Shown: positions 35,464 to 44,410 of the stretch, piece after piece
Layout: each line of letters opens with the position of its first letter
How positions within the stretch are numbered: position 1 is the first letter of the stretch
NCBI RefSeq assembly: GCF_027812955.1
Contig: NZ_JAPYZV010000011.1
Span: 1-64,000, forward strand
Source of the DNA: Pedococcus sp. 5OH_020
GTDB lineage: Bacteria > Actinomycetota > Actinomycetes > Actinomycetales > Dermatophilaceae
Length of the DNA: 64,000 nt
Reading direction: 5' to 3'
Translations under genes and position numbers: made by a program
The notes under the pieces: generated by a model
The model's database searches: none
What the model saw: only the letters and a program-made list of their open reading frames with translations
What the model was told of the DNA's origin: nothing

Positions 35464-35469
35464 GGTGCG

Positions 35470-35475
35470 ACTCTA
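35470..35475 (-). promoter_or_regulatory. -10 box, leaderless rhodanese promoter
   Basis: On the minus strand this reads TAGAGT, 6 bases before the GTG. The plus-strand TAGCGT at 35480-35485 is placed to serve tRNA-Sec, so two divergent promoters are packed in the 29-base gap. Confidence 0.5.
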
Positions 35476-35492
35476 CGGCTAGCGTTGCGCCC

Positions 35493-35588
35493 GGAGGTGT
35501 CTGGGCACCTGGTGGTCCCCCCGGTCTTCAAAACCGGTGAGGCCGAGTATCTCGGCCTGGCGGGTTCGATTCCCGTCCACCTCCGCCA
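35493..35588 (+). tRNA. selC: tRNA-Sec (anticodon UCA)
   Basis: A 96-base tRNA with CCA encoded. The acceptor GGAGGTG pairs with CACCTCC (7 bp, with an eighth U-C position possible). The anticodon arm is CCGGT-CTTCAAA-ACCGG with UCA at 35528-35530. A long variable arm (AGGCCGAG / CTCGGCCT, 8 bp) and the T arm CGGG-TTCGATT-CCCG follow. Long acceptor plus T stack, large variable arm and UCA anticodon are diagnostic for selenocysteine tRNA. It carries serine that is converted to Sec before SelB delivers it to in-frame UGA. It lies 27 bases before selB and is probably co-transcribed. Confidence 0.95.
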
Positions 35589-35615
35589 GCTCGTCAGAGG
35601 GAAAGGCACACCCGC

Positions 35616-37460
35616 GTGCACGTCGTCGCGACCGCCGGGCACGTCGACCACGGCAAGTCCGCCCTGGTGCGTGCGCTCACCGGGATCGAGCCGGACCGGT
35701 GGGACGAGGAACATCGTCGCGGTCTGACGATCGACCTCGGCTATGCGTGGACGACCTTGCCCGCGGGGGAGCAGCTGGCGTTCGTGGACGTCCCGGGGCA
35801 CGAGCGGTTCATCGGCAACATGCTCGCGGGTCTCGGCCCCGTGCCGGCGGTCCTGTTCGTCGTCGCCGCCGACGAGGGGTGGCGCCGGCAGTCGTCGGAA
35901 CACCTGGCTGCCGTGGACGCCCTCGGCATCCGGCACGGACTGCTCGTGGTGACCCGCACCGACCTGGCGGACCCCGCCGCGACGCTGTCGCGAGCCGCTG
36001 GGCGACTGGCGGCGTCCAGCTTGCGCGGCGTTCCGGCCGTGGCGGTCTCGGCGCGAACCGGCGAGGGGCTCGACGACCTGCGTACGGCGCTCAGCGGGCT
36101 CGTGTCGTCGTTGCCACGGCCGCGTGCGCAAGGGCGAGTGCGTCTGTGGGTCGACCGGGCCTTCAGCATCAAGGGAAGCGGCACAGTCGTCACGGGCACC
36201 CTGGGGGAGGGCACCATCGCGCTCGGGGACCGGTTGGAGCTCTCGGGTCGTGAGATCGCGGTGCGCGGCCTTCAGTCCCTGGGGCAGCCGGTGCGCGAGG
36301 CGGAGCCGGTATGTCGGGTCGCCGTGAACCTGCGAGGCCTCAGCGCCACAGACGTGGCCCGGGGGGACGCGTTGCTGACTCCGGACGCGTGGCGACCGAC
36401 CGGTGTCGTCGACGTCAGACTCGTTACTGCGTACTTCGGGGACCCAGCGGGTCGTCACCGTGCCGGCGACCCGGTTCAGGCGCTGCGAGCCGACCCGGGG
36501 GAGGCGCGAGCCCTAGACCTCCCCGCAGAAGGCGTGCTGCACGTCGGGACTGCCGCGGTCGGCGTGCGGATCCGGCCGCTGGGGGCTGAGGTGGCTCGCC
36601 TGACGCTCGGTCGCGCGCTGCCTCTGGTGGCGGGCGACCGCGCGATCCTTCGTGACCCCGGGTCCCGCGCCCTGCTCGGCGGCCTGGTGCTCGACGCCGA
36701 CCCTCCGGTCCTGCAACGCCGGGGCGCCGGTGCCCGCCGCGCTGAGGAGCTGGCCGGCGCCACCGGCATACCGGACCTCGTGACGGAGGTGGGCAGGCGT
36801 GGAGCGATGCGGGTGCGCGACGCAGAGGCTCTCGGAATCCTCTTCGCACCAACGGCTACCGACGCCGCGACCGTGCGGCGAGTTGGTGACTGGCTGGTCG
36901 CCGAGCAGGCCCTGGCTCAGTACGCGTCGGCCCTTGCCGCCGCGGTGTCGCAGCAGGCTCGGACGGCACCGCTGGAGCCCAGCCTCTCCGTGGAGGCCGC
37001 GCGCGCTGCGGCCGGCGTGCCTGACCGCGCGCTCGTGACGGCCGTCGCGGCGCGTGCCGGACTCGAGGTCCGCGACGGGCGCGTCTGGCAGCCCGGGGTG
37101 GCCGCCGACCTCGGGGCGGCCGAGGAAGGGCTGCGACGGATCGAGCAGCGCCTGGCGGCTGCCCCGTTCCAGGCCCCGGAGCGGCCGGAGCTCCAGGCGG
37201 CCGGGCTCGGCAACCGTGAGCTCGCCGCGGCCGAGCGCACGAAGCGAATCCTTCGGCTCGACGACGACGTGGTGCTGCTGCCCGACGCACCGGCGCGAGC
37301 GATGCGCGAGCTCTCCCGCCTGGACCAACCGTTCACCTTGAGCGAGGCCAGACAGGCGCTCGCCACGACTCGCCGCGTCGCCGTTCCGCTCCTGGAGTAC
37401 CTCGACCGCAGGGGCTGGACGTCGCGAGTGGACTCGAACCGTCGCCAGGTCCGCCGCTGA
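35616..37460 (+). CDS. selB: Selenocysteine-specific elongation factor SelB
   Basis: A 614-residue translation GTPase, the same length as the E. coli protein. G1 is TAGHVDHGKSALVRAL, G3 is DVPGHERFIGNM and the G4 position is TRTD. Domains II-III (RAFSIKGSGTVVTGTLGEG) are like EF-Tu. The C-terminal third (about 380-614) is a run of winged helices ending RRVAVPLLEYLDRRGWTSRV, the part that binds the SECIS hairpin. It brings Sec-tRNA-Sec to UGA codons such as that in fdhA. The start GTG (35616) follows AGAGGGAAAGG. selA and selD, needed to make Sec-tRNA, are not in this window. Confidence 0.95.
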   Translation: MHVVATAGHVDHGKSALVRALTGIEPDRWDEEHRRGLTIDLGYAWTTLPAGEQLAFVDVPGHERFIGNMLAGLGPVPAVLFVVAADEGWRRQSSEHLAAVDALGIRHGLLVVTRTDLADPAATLSRAAGRLAASSLRGVPAVAVSARTGEGLDDLRTALSGLVSSLPRPRAQGRVRLWVDRAFSIKGSGTVVTGTLGEGTIALGDRLELSGREIAVRGLQSLGQPVREAEPVCRVAVNLRGLSATDVARGDALLTPDAWRPTGVVDVRLVTAYFGDPAGRHRAGDPVQALRADPGEARALDLPAEGVLHVGTAAVGVRIRPLGAEVARLTLGRALPLVAGDRAILRDPGSRALLGGLVLDADPPVLQRRGAGARRAEELAGATGIPDLVTEVGRRGAMRVRDAEALGILFAPTATDAATVRRVGDWLVAEQALAQYASALAAAVSQQARTAPLEPSLSVEAARAAAGVPDRALVTAVAARAGLEVRDGRVWQPGVAADLGAAEEGLRRIEQRLAAAPFQAPERPELQAAGLGNRELAAAERTKRILRLDDDVVLLPDAPARAMRELSRLDQPFTLSEARQALATTRRVAVPLLEYLDRRGWTSRVDSNRRQVRR

Positions 37461-37575
37461 GCGACAACGCAACCGCGACTGCCGTCATCGCTGCCGCGAC
37501 CACAGGTCTGGGATGCGCGGCTGGGCATCACGGGTCTCGGGTCACCGCCGCGGCATCAGGGTTTGGGGTCACGGC

Positions 37576-38727
37576 TCAGCGGTCGTCGCGTCGCGCTCGC
37601 CGTGCGGGGTGGCCCATCACGCCGCCCCACAGATGCGGTTTGCCCTCGTTCTCGAAATACGACAGGGCACGCCCGAGGAACGTCGCAAGCCGTTGGGCGG
37701 CGAGCCGCACCTGCTCCCGCTCATCATCGCCGAGGCCCGGTGCGAGCCGCGCGTCCAGCTCGACGACTGACCCCCGGACGGTCCGCTTCCAGAGCCCCAC
37801 GTTGACGCGGTCGAGGACGATCCACGCCCAGAACGGGTCCGCGTGCTCGGCATACGGATGACCCGGCCGCGAAGGGAACGTCACCTGGCGATAGGTCAGC
37901 ACCGCCTCGTCGTACGTCGGGAAGAGGTACGCGCGCGGGGCCGTCGCCCGGGCGCGGGGAACCACCGACGGGTCGAACCAGTGACGGATCCCGGCCACCT
38001 CGACCGGCTCGAGCACGCCGCCCAGGTCCGCAAGCGCCGCCTTCGTGTCCGCCACCGTGAGGGACGACCAGCGGGTGAAGTCCTTGACGGAAGCCGGCCC
38101 ATGGCCCGCGAAGAACCGTCGTACCAGCTCTCTGACGCCGTCCTGGCGGTCGAGCGACGGTGAGGGCGGCACCACGTCGTCCACCAGAGCGTACGAGTGG
38201 TGGACGCCCTTCATGGGCCCGGAACACAGCAGGCCGCGCAGCTCCGCCACCAGCAGCAGGTGACCGAGCGGCGGGCCTGGGGTGATGGGGCTGCCCCGGG
38301 CTGTGAACTCGTCGTTGATCTCCGGTCGGGTGAGGAACCGTTTGCCCTGCACCAGCTTTGCGAGCAGCTCGAGGCCGTCACCCAGGCGTTGGACGTCGTC
38401 CAGCCCGAGCTGGCGATGCCTGCCTGCCATCCCCGACAGGACCCGGGGAGAGGTGACCTCCAGGATCCACCGCAGGTCCTCGGCGGCAACGAAATGCCAC
38501 GTCGGTCTGAGGATGTGCGTGCGCAGGAAGCGTCCGGAGTCCAGCTCGGCCTGCACCGCGGGATACGTCGAGCCGCGTGAGCGAAGCCCCAGTGAGAAGA
38601 AGGCATGGTCGCGCTCCTGGCTCTGCACGCAGGTCAGCAGGCGCACGGCATCAGCCGCGCTGGGCATCGGGGCTGAGCTGAGCCGCTGCGTCGTCAGCCG
38701 CCGACGCAGGACTCGGTCGAGTTCCAT
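37576..38727 (-). CDS. Winged-helix DNA-binding protein, AlkZ-like DNA glycosylase family
   Basis: A 383-residue protein of the winged-helix / AlkZ family (Pfam HTH_42 type). MELDRVLRRRLTTQRLSS at the start, LTCVQSQERDHAFFSLGLRS with the Gln-x-Gln-like core (VQSQ), LRTHILRPTWHFVAAEDLRW near residue 85, and AYLFPTYDEAVLTYRQVTFP near 295 are the family landmarks. AlkZ from Streptomyces unhooks azinomycin interstrand crosslinks, and relatives are base-excision enzymes for bulky or crosslinked lesions. Specificity here is unknown. It is divergent from the SRPBCC gene. The 115-base gap after selB holds no gene. Confidence 0.82.
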   Translation of the reverse strand: MELDRVLRRRLTTQRLSSAPMPSAADAVRLLTCVQSQERDHAFFSLGLRSRGSTYPAVQAELDSGRFLRTHILRPTWHFVAAEDLRWILEVTSPRVLSGMAGRHRQLGLDDVQRLGDGLELLAKLVQGKRFLTRPEINDEFTARGSPITPGPPLGHLLLVAELRGLLCSGPMKGVHHSYALVDDVVPPSPSLDRQDGVRELVRRFFAGHGPASVKDFTRWSSLTVADTKAALADLGGVLEPVEVAGIRHWFDPSVVPRARATAPRAYLFPTYDEAVLTYRQVTFPSRPGHPYAEHADPFWAWIVLDRVNVGLWKRTVRGSVVELDARLAPGLGDDEREQVRLAAQRLATFLGRALSYFENEGKPHLWGGVMGHPARRARRDDR

Positions 38728-38785
38728 GACGCCATCCTGCCCAAGGGGGCTGACAGTGCGCGATGGCGGAGCGGACGATTGGGTC

Positions 38786-39214
38786 ATGGAGCACAGCACC
38801 GTCGTTGACATCGCTGCTTCCCCTCAGCGCGTGTGGCAGGTGCTGACCGACGTCGAACGCTGGCCGGACTGGACCCGCTCCGTGCGGTGGGTGCGGCGCC
38901 TCGAGGAGGGGCCACTGCGCACGGGCTCCCGGGCGAAGATCAGCCAGCCGCGCCTGCCCACGGTCGACTGGACCGTCATCGACCTCGAACCCGAGGAGGG
39001 CTTCACCTGGGTCTCCACGGGCCCCGGGTCGAAGGCCACCGCGCGGCACTGGATCCAGCCGCTGCCCGGTGGCGGCTCGACCGTGCGGCTCTCGGTGGAG
39101 CAGAGCGGACCTCTCGGCGTCCTGGTCGGGCGCCTCTACTCGGGCCTGACAGACCGGTACCTGGCCATGGAGGCCGCCGGTCTCAAGAGGCAGTGCGAGG
39201 CCTCCGTCACCTAA
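38786..39214 (+). CDS. SRPBCC family protein
   Basis: A 142-residue START-like fold protein. MEHSTVVDIAASPQRVWQVL and DVERWPDWTRSVRWVRRLEE are the classical opening; SRAKISQPRLPTVDWTVIDL, EEGFTWVSTGPGSKATARHW and a long C-terminal helix (LTDRYLAMEAAGLKRQCEA) complete the helix-grip fold. These proteins bind a hydrophobic ligand in a cavity. The ligand is unknown. The ATG at 38786 is used; a GTG 30 bases upstream is an alternative. Confidence 0.85.
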   Translation: MEHSTVVDIAASPQRVWQVLTDVERWPDWTRSVRWVRRLEEGPLRTGSRAKISQPRLPTVDWTVIDLEPEEGFTWVSTGPGSKATARHWIQPLPGGGSTVRLSVEQSGPLGVLVGRLYSGLTDRYLAMEAAGLKRQCEASVT

Positions 39215-39274
39215 CATGCAGAGGCCACGCGGCCGCTGCCCGCGCCGTGGCGAAGGAGTCCGACGACCCGTGGA

Positions 39275-40006
39275 GTGACCGTGCTGCAGGCTGGGTTCTG
39301 GGGGTTCGTCGGAGGTGCGGCTCTGCTCATCGGCGCCGCGGCCGGGATCTGGCTGCCCACGTCCAAGAGGGTGATCGGCTGGGTGATGGCCTTCGGCTCG
39401 GGCGTGCTCGTCAGCGCGCTCACCTTCGAGCTGACGCGCGAGGCCTACGACCGAGCGGGCGGAGTTGCCACCGTGCTGGGCCTGGTCGCCGGTTCGGTGG
39501 TGTTCTTCGTGGGGGACTGGCTGGTCGACAACCACGGTGGGAACCGGCGCAAGAGCCCGAACGGTCCGCAACCGGGTGCCGCGGGGACAGCCCTGGCGCT
39601 CGGCGCCCTCTTGGACGGCATTCCCGAGAGTGCGGCCATCGGCGTCAGCACGATCGGCGGCGGGGGAGTCGGGATCGCCGTCGTGGCGGCGGTCTTCCTT
39701 TCGAACATCCCCGAGTCCCTGTCATCCTCGGCGGGTATGCGTTCGGCGGGCCACAGTGCCCCACGGATCTTCCGGCTATGGGTTGCTGTGACGGTCGCCT
39801 CGACCATCGCAGCAGCGCTCGGCTACGTCCTGCTCGACGGTGCCAGCCCCGCGGTTGTCGCGACCATCCAGGCGTTCGCCGCCGGCGCCATCCTGACCAT
39901 GCTGGCCGACACGATGGTCCCCGAAGCGGTCGAGCATGCGGGTCGGCTTGTCGGCCTGCTGACGGTGCTGGGCTTCACGGCGGCCTTCCTGCTCTCGATG
40001 GCCTGA
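39275..40006 (+). CDS. ZIP family metal transporter
   Basis: A 243-residue, eight-helix membrane protein of the ZIP group. The metal-site helices are recognisable: GALLDGIPESAAIGVST (helix 4 with D/E) and FLSNIPESLSSSAGMR (helix 5, N-x-x-E). A short His/Lys-rich loop (NHGGNRRKSPNG) lies between helices 3 and 4. Members move zinc, iron or other divalent cations across the plasma membrane. The start is a GTG at 39275; a second GTG at 39281 has better spacing from GGAG. A strong stem-loop lies 86 bases after the stop. Confidence 0.88.
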   Translation: MTVLQAGFWGFVGGAALLIGAAAGIWLPTSKRVIGWVMAFGSGVLVSALTFELTREAYDRAGGVATVLGLVAGSVVFFVGDWLVDNHGGNRRKSPNGPQPGAAGTALALGALLDGIPESAAIGVSTIGGGGVGIAVVAAVFLSNIPESLSSSAGMRSAGHSAPRIFRLWVAVTVASTIAAALGYVLLDGASPAVVATIQAFAAGAILTMLADTMVPEAVEHAGRLVGLLTVLGFTAAFLLSMA

Positions 40007-40091
40007 GGTCGACAGGGCGAGGGGACGGCAGCACCACTGGCCTTCCGCCCGTCCCCCGCCGTATGACGCCGCCCCGGCACCAGATGTGGTT

Positions 40092-40124
40092 GAGGCCAGG
40101 GGGCCAAACCCCATATCTGGCCTC
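40092..40124 (+). terminator. Stem-loop downstream of the ZIP gene
   Basis: GAGGCCAG (40092-40099) pairs with CTGGCCTC (40117-40124), and inside it GGGG (40100-40103) pairs with CCCC (40109-40112) around CCAAA, with only ATAT left unpaired on one side. It is strong but lacks a T tract, so it may be a rho-assisted terminator or an RNA-stabilising element. Confidence 0.45.
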
Positions 40125-40264
40125 GTCGGGCGCCCCAGTGGTCACTTCAGTGCCCGATTGGGCGTGTCGAGAGGGTCGTTGCCAGGCCGCTGACCTGCGC
40201 GGATGCACACTCGTGGAGCACTTTGGCCAACCGGGTTGCGTCCCAGGCCACAGTGGGACAAGAT

Positions 40265-40311
40265 ACCTATATCTAGTGGTTACACCGTTGTAGTTCGTCC
40301 ACATGTAGTGC
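40265..40311 (+). promoter_or_regulatory. Tandem NrdR boxes upstream of nrdR-nrdJ
   Basis: Box 1 is ACCTATATCTAGTGGT (40265-40280). Box 2 is CGTCCACATGTAGTGC (40296-40311), against the consensus ACACTATATATAGTGT. Their centres are 31 bases apart (three helical turns), as in known NrdR operators, and they lie 96 bases before the nrdR start. The AT-rich core stands out. This predicts autoregulation of nrdR and dATP-dependent repression of nrdJ. A 6-bp inverted repeat (GTCCCA...TGGGAC, 40240-40259) lies just upstream. Confidence 0.7.
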
Positions 40312-40406
40312 ACAGCCCTACCCCGGTTCTCCACACGTTGTCCCCACCAGGTCCACAGCTCGGTCCCCAGAAGGGGCTGGGAGCGCCTCACGAGAGGGAG
40401 GAAGCC

Positions 40407-40910
40407 ATGCACTGTCCGTTCTGCCGGCACACCGACTCCCGCGTGATGGACTCCCGCACGACCGACGACGGCAGCTCGATCCGCCGGCGTCGCCAGTGCC
40501 CGGAGTGTGGACGCCGCTTCACCACCATCGAGACCGCGAGCCTGACGGTGACCAAGCGCTCCGGCGCGAGCGAGCCGTTCAGCCGGGCCAAGATCCTCGT
40601 CGGCGTCCGAAAGGCCTGCCAGGGCCGGCCGGTGACCGAGGACGACCTCGCGCTGCTGGCCCAGCGCGTGGAGGAGTGCATCCGTCAACAGGGGCAGGCG
40701 GAGGTCGAGGCGCACGAGGTCGGTCTGGCCATCCTCGGGCCGCTGCGCGAGCTCGACGAGGTCGCCTACCTGCGGTTCGCCTCGGTCTACCAGGCCTTCG
40801 ACAGCCTTGAGGACTTCGAGGCCGCGATCACCTTGCTGCGCGCCGAGCGTGAGGCCACCGGCAGGGAGCCCTCGCGACCACAGACCAAGGCGGGTTTGCC
40901 GCCGGGCTAG
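40407..40910 (+). CDS. nrdR: Transcriptional repressor NrdR
   Basis: A 167-residue repressor of ribonucleotide reductase genes. The N-terminal zinc ribbon has CPFC (residues 3-6) and [10 protein letters not shown], with the basic DNA-binding segment SSIRRRRQ between. The ATP-cone follows ([40 protein letters not shown]), which senses ATP/dATP. The start is the ATG at 40407 after GGGAGG. The long frame upstream of it is antisense-like junk across the NrdR boxes. It is followed by nrdJ in the same direction, the order seen in Streptomyces. Confidence 0.95.
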   Translation: MHCPFCRHTDSRVMDSRTTDDGSSIRRRRQCPECGRRFTTIETASLTVTKRSGASEPFSRAKILVGVRKACQGRPVTEDDLALLAQRVEECIRQQGQAEVEAHEVGLAILGPLRELDEVAYLRFASVYQAFDSLEDFEAAITLLRAEREATGREPSRPQTKAGLPPG

Positions 40911-40936
40911 GTCCCCCGGCAGCTCTGCCTGCCGCA

Positions 40937-41015
40937 TCACCAGAGCATCACAGCCGCACCACCACAGCATCACGGCACACCACCAGAGCGGCAGGGGCAC
41001 TGTCAGTGCCCTTTG
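40937..41015 (+). other. CAC-rich repeats and short stem-loop between nrdR and nrdJ
   Basis: The spacer has loosely repeated words (GCATCACCAGAGCATCACAG, CACCACCACAGCATCACGG, CACCACCAGAGCGG). It ends in GGGCACTG-T-CAGTGCCC (40996-41012) followed by TTT. The hairpin could be a weak terminator or attenuator lowering readthrough into nrdJ. I looked for a B12 riboswitch here and see none. Confidence 0.45.
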
Positions 41016-41058
41016 AAACCATAGAGACCATCACCAGGGGCTAGGGAGGCCACCACCA

Positions 41059-44001
41059 ATGACAGAGACCGCCGGAGCACGTGCAGGTGCTCGCAAGGGT
41101 TCCTCAGGCAAGGGCGCTGTCGGCGTCACCGTCGAGCGGATCTACACCACCCCTGGTGTGCACCCCTATGACGAGGTGACGTGGGAGAAGCGCGACGTCG
41201 TCCAGCAGAACTGGAAGACGGGTGAGACGATCTTCGAGCAGCGGGGCGTCGAGTTCCCCGACTTCTGGTCGGTCAACGCCTCCACCATCGTCACGACCAA
41301 GTACTTCCGCGGCGCGCTCGGCAGCGACAGGCGTGAGCAGAGCCTGCGCCAGCTGATCGACCGGGTCGTCCTGACCTACGTCAAGGCGGGCAAGGACCAC
41401 GGGTACTTCGCGACTGCGGAGGACGCCGAGATCTTCGAGCATGAGCTGACCTACGCCCTGCTGCACCAGGTGTTCAGCTTCAACTCGCCCGTGTGGTTCA
41501 ACGTGGGGACGGCCTCGCCGCAGCAGGTGTCCGCCTGCTTCATCCTGGCGGTCGACGACTCGATGGACTCGATCCTCAACTGGTACAAGGAAGAGGGCAA
41601 GATCTTCCAGGGCGGCTCCGGTGCCGGCCTCAACCTCTCCCGGATCCGCTCGTCCAAGGAGCTGCTGTCCTCCGGTGGCACGGCGTCAGGCCCGGTCTCG
41701 TTCATGCGTGGCGCCGACGCCTCCGCCGGGACCATCAAGTCCGGTGGTGCGACCCGTCGCGCGGCCAAGATGGTGGTGCTCGACGTCGACCACCCCGACA
41801 TCCTCGAGTTCGTCGAGACCAAGGCGCGCGAGGAGGACAAGATCCGCGCGCTGCGTGACGCCGGCTTCGACATGGACCTCGGCGGCAAGGACATCACCTC
41901 CGTCCAGTACCAGAACGCGAACAACTCGGTCCGCGTCTCGGACGAGTTCATGAAGGCGGTGGAGGCAGGCACGACGTTCGGGCTGCGCGCCCGCCAGACC
42001 GGAGAGGTCATCGAGGAGGTCGACGCCCGCGAGCTGTTCCGGAAGATCGCGGAGGCGGCGTGGGAGTGCGCGGACCCGGGCCTGCAGTACGACGACGTCA
42101 TCAACGACTGGCACACCAACCCCGAGACCGGCCGCATCACCGCGTCCAACCCCTGCTCGGAGTACATGTCGCTCGACAACTCCTCCTGCAACCTCGCGTC
42201 GCTCAACCTGCTGAAGTTCCTCAAGGACGACGACACGTTCGACGCCAAGACCTTCCAGAAGGTCGCCGAGCTCGTCATCACCGCGATGGACATCTCCATC
42301 TGCTTCGCGGACTTCCCGACCGAGGCGATCGGTCAGACGACGCGCGACTACCGCCAGCTCGGCATCGGCTACGCGAACCTAGGTGCGCTGCTCATGGCGA
42401 CGGGTCACGGCTACGACTCAGAGGGCGGGCGTTCGCTCGCTGCGTCGATCACCTCGCTGCTCACCGGTGCGGCCTACAAGCGGTCCGCCGAGATTGCCGG
42501 CGTTGTCGGCCCGTATGCCGGGTACGCCCGCAACGCCGACGCCCACAAGCGCGTGATGCGCAAGCACCAGGCGGCCAACGACGCGATCCGCCCCCTGGAC
42601 TCGATGGACCGCGGGATCCACCAGGTCGCCACGAAGGCGTGGGACGACGTCGTCAAGCTGGGCGAGAAGCACGGCTACCGCAACGCGCAGGCGTCGGTGC
42701 TCGCGCCGACCGGCACCATCGGCTTCATGATGGACTGCGACACCACCGGCATCGAGCCCGACTTCTCGCTGGTGAAGTTCAAGAAGCTCGTCGGCGGCGG
42801 GTCGATGCAGATCGTCAACCTGACCATTCCGCGCGCGCTCAAGAAGCTCGGCTACACCGGGGAGACGATCGAGGCGATCGTCGAGTACATCGCCGACAAG
42901 GGTCACGTCATCGACGCCCCGGGTCTGAAGCCGGAGCACTACGAGGTCTTCGACACGGCCATGGGTGCTCGGGCAATCTCGGCCATGGGCCACGTGCGGA
43001 TGATGGCGGCGGTCCAGCCGTTCCTGTCCGGTGCGATCTCGAAGACGGTCAACCTGCCGGAGACGGCCACGGTCGAGGAGATCGAGGACGTCCACCTTCA
43101 GGGCTGGAAGCTCGGCCTCAAAGCGATAGCCGTCTACAGGGACAACTGCAAAGTCGGCCAGCCGCTGTCCGATGGTGGCTCGACCGCCAAGGATGCCGCA
43201 GCCGACAAGGCGGCCGGCGAGGCCAAGGTCGAGAAGGTGGTCGAGTACCGACCGGTGCGCAAGCGTCTGCCGAAGCGCCGGACCTCGCAGACCACGTCGT
43301 TCGCCGTGGGTGGCGCGGAGGGGTACCTCACTGCCGGCACTTACGAGAGCGGCGACCTGGGCGAGATCTTCCTGAAGTTCGGGAAGCAGGGGTCGACGCT
43401 GGCCGGTGTGATGGACGCCTTCTCGATCGCCGTGTCGATCGGCCTGCAGTACGGCGTGCCGTTGGAGACCTTCGTGGAGAAGTTCACCAACCTGCGGTTC
43501 GAGCCTGCCGGTCTCACCGACGACCCGGATGTGCGGATGGCGCAGTCGATCATGGACTACGTGTTCCGTCGCCTGGCGCTGGACCACCTGGACTTCGAGA
43601 CGCGGTCCTTCATGGGCATCCACACCGCGGAGGAGCGCGCTCGCCAGCTGGAGACTGGTTCGTACACGGCCACGGAGTCTGATGGCGAGTCGGACGAGGA
43701 GATCGAGGACGAGCTGGAGAACTTCCAACAGTCCGCGCCTGTCACGAAGGCACCGGTCGCCAAGGCGTCCGAGGCTGCGGTGGGTGGCAAGTCGCTCGAT
43801 GCCGACGCCGTGAAGTCAGGTGCCGGTGCCGCCAGCGCCCGCGAGGTTTCAGTGGACGTGCACTCCTCCGCTGAGCTCATGGAGAGGTTCCAGGGCATCT
43901 CCGCCGACGCGCCGATGTGCATGACCTGCGGAACGAAGATGCGTCCCGCCGGCTCGTGCTACGTCTGCGAAGGCTGCGGAAGCACAAGCGGCTGCAGCTG
44001 A
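41059..44001 (+). CDS. nrdJ: Vitamin B12-dependent (class II) ribonucleotide reductase
   Basis: A 980-residue adenosylcobalamin-dependent ribonucleoside-diphosphate reductase, which makes dNTP precursors without oxygen. Landmarks are QVFSFNSPVWFNVG near residue 140, QGGSGAGLNLSRIRS near 190, and NPCSEYMSLDNSSCNLASLN with the thiyl-radical Cys at 366. VLAPTGTIGFMMDCDTTGIE is near 550 and AISKTVNLPETATVEEI near 665. The C-terminal zinc-like cysteine cluster (CMTCGTKMRPAGSCYVCEGC) holds the redox tail. Length and order match actinobacterial NrdJ; no intein. Start ATG 41059 follows GGGAGG. A strong stem-loop follows the stop. Confidence 0.97.
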   Translation: MTETAGARAGARKGSSGKGAVGVTVERIYTTPGVHPYDEVTWEKRDVVQQNWKTGETIFEQRGVEFPDFWSVNASTIVTTKYFRGALGSDRREQSLRQLIDRVVLTYVKAGKDHGYFATAEDAEIFEHELTYALLHQVFSFNSPVWFNVGTASPQQVSACFILAVDDSMDSILNWYKEEGKIFQGGSGAGLNLSRIRSSKELLSSGGTASGPVSFMRGADASAGTIKSGGATRRAAKMVVLDVDHPDILEFVETKAREEDKIRALRDAGFDMDLGGKDITSVQYQNANNSVRVSDEFMKAVEAGTTFGLRARQTGEVIEEVDARELFRKIAEAAWECADPGLQYDDVINDWHTNPETGRITASNPCSEYMSLDNSSCNLASLNLLKFLKDDDTFDAKTFQKVAELVITAMDISICFADFPTEAIGQTTRDYRQLGIGYANLGALLMATGHGYDSEGGRSLAASITSLLTGAAYKRSAEIAGVVGPYAGYARNADAHKRVMRKHQAANDAIRPLDSMDRGIHQVATKAWDDVVKLGEKHGYRNAQASVLAPTGTIGFMMDCDTTGIEPDFSLVKFKKLVGGGSMQIVNLTIPRALKKLGYTGETIEAIVEYIADKGHVIDAPGLKPEHYEVFDTAMGARAISAMGHVRMMAAVQPFLSGAISKTVNLPETATVEEIEDVHLQGWKLGLKAIAVYRDNCKVGQPLSDGGSTAKDAAADKAAGEAKVEKVVEYRPVRKRLPKRRTSQTTSFAVGGAEGYLTAGTYESGDLGEIFLKFGKQGSTLAGVMDAFSIAVSIGLQYGVPLETFVEKFTNLRFEPAGLTDDPDVRMAQSIMDYVFRRLALDHLDFETRSFMGIHTAEERARQLETGSYTATESDGESDEEIEDELENFQQSAPVTKAPVAKASEAAVGGKSLDADAVKSGAGAASAREVSVDVHSSAELMERFQGISADAPMCMTCGTKMRPAGSCYVCEGCGSTSGCS

Positions 44002-44017
44002 CCTGCTCGACACCAAG

Positions 44018-44049
44018 GGTGGCTCGGAGCGTTATTGCTCCGGGCCACC
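44018..44049 (+). terminator. Stem-loop terminator after nrdJ
   Basis: GGTGGCTCGGAGC (44018-44030), loop GTTATT and GCTCCGGGCCACC (44037-44049) give a 13-bp stem with one mismatch, 17 bases after the nrdJ stop. The T run after it is poor (GTTGTG), which is common in GC-rich genomes. Confidence 0.7.
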
Positions 44050-44410
44050 GTTGTGTCCGGAGTCGCAACTGAGGTGTCGCGGCTAGCGCCCCATTCCGCC
44101 CACTGTGACGCACGGCCAAGAATGCGCTCCACCCAGCCGAGGTCCCCCAATCGCCTCGGGGAGGCCCGGGTCGACCGACGCCGGTTCGCTCGCGGGTCGT
44201 TTGGGTCTAGGCATCGTGGCGGTCGTCGGAGCCAGCTTGTCGGGGCGCTACCGGAACATCTACGGTCGCACCGTGCGGCGCCGGACGTTGTCGACGCTGA
44301 TCTCGATGCCAGGCAGCCTCTCGCGCAGCGCCTCACCGTGCAGATGCGCCCGCCCATGCTGGGGTCGTGACGGGTCATGGTTCCGCGACAGTTGCCGGGG
44401 CGGAGGGTGC
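44050..44410. other. Intergenic stretch, no supported gene
   Basis: About 360 bases between the nrdJ terminator and the end of the SDR gene. On the minus strand a short piece around 44270-44350 reads GEALRERLPGIEISVDNVRR before a stop. It looks protein-like and may be the tail of a lost gene, but I cannot assign it. Confidence 0.35.

Noticed and set aside
40910-41058. Possible B12 riboswitch before the B12-dependent nrdJ
   Set aside because: No B12 box or matching architecture is visible in the 148-base spacer; only CAC-rich repeats and a short hairpin.
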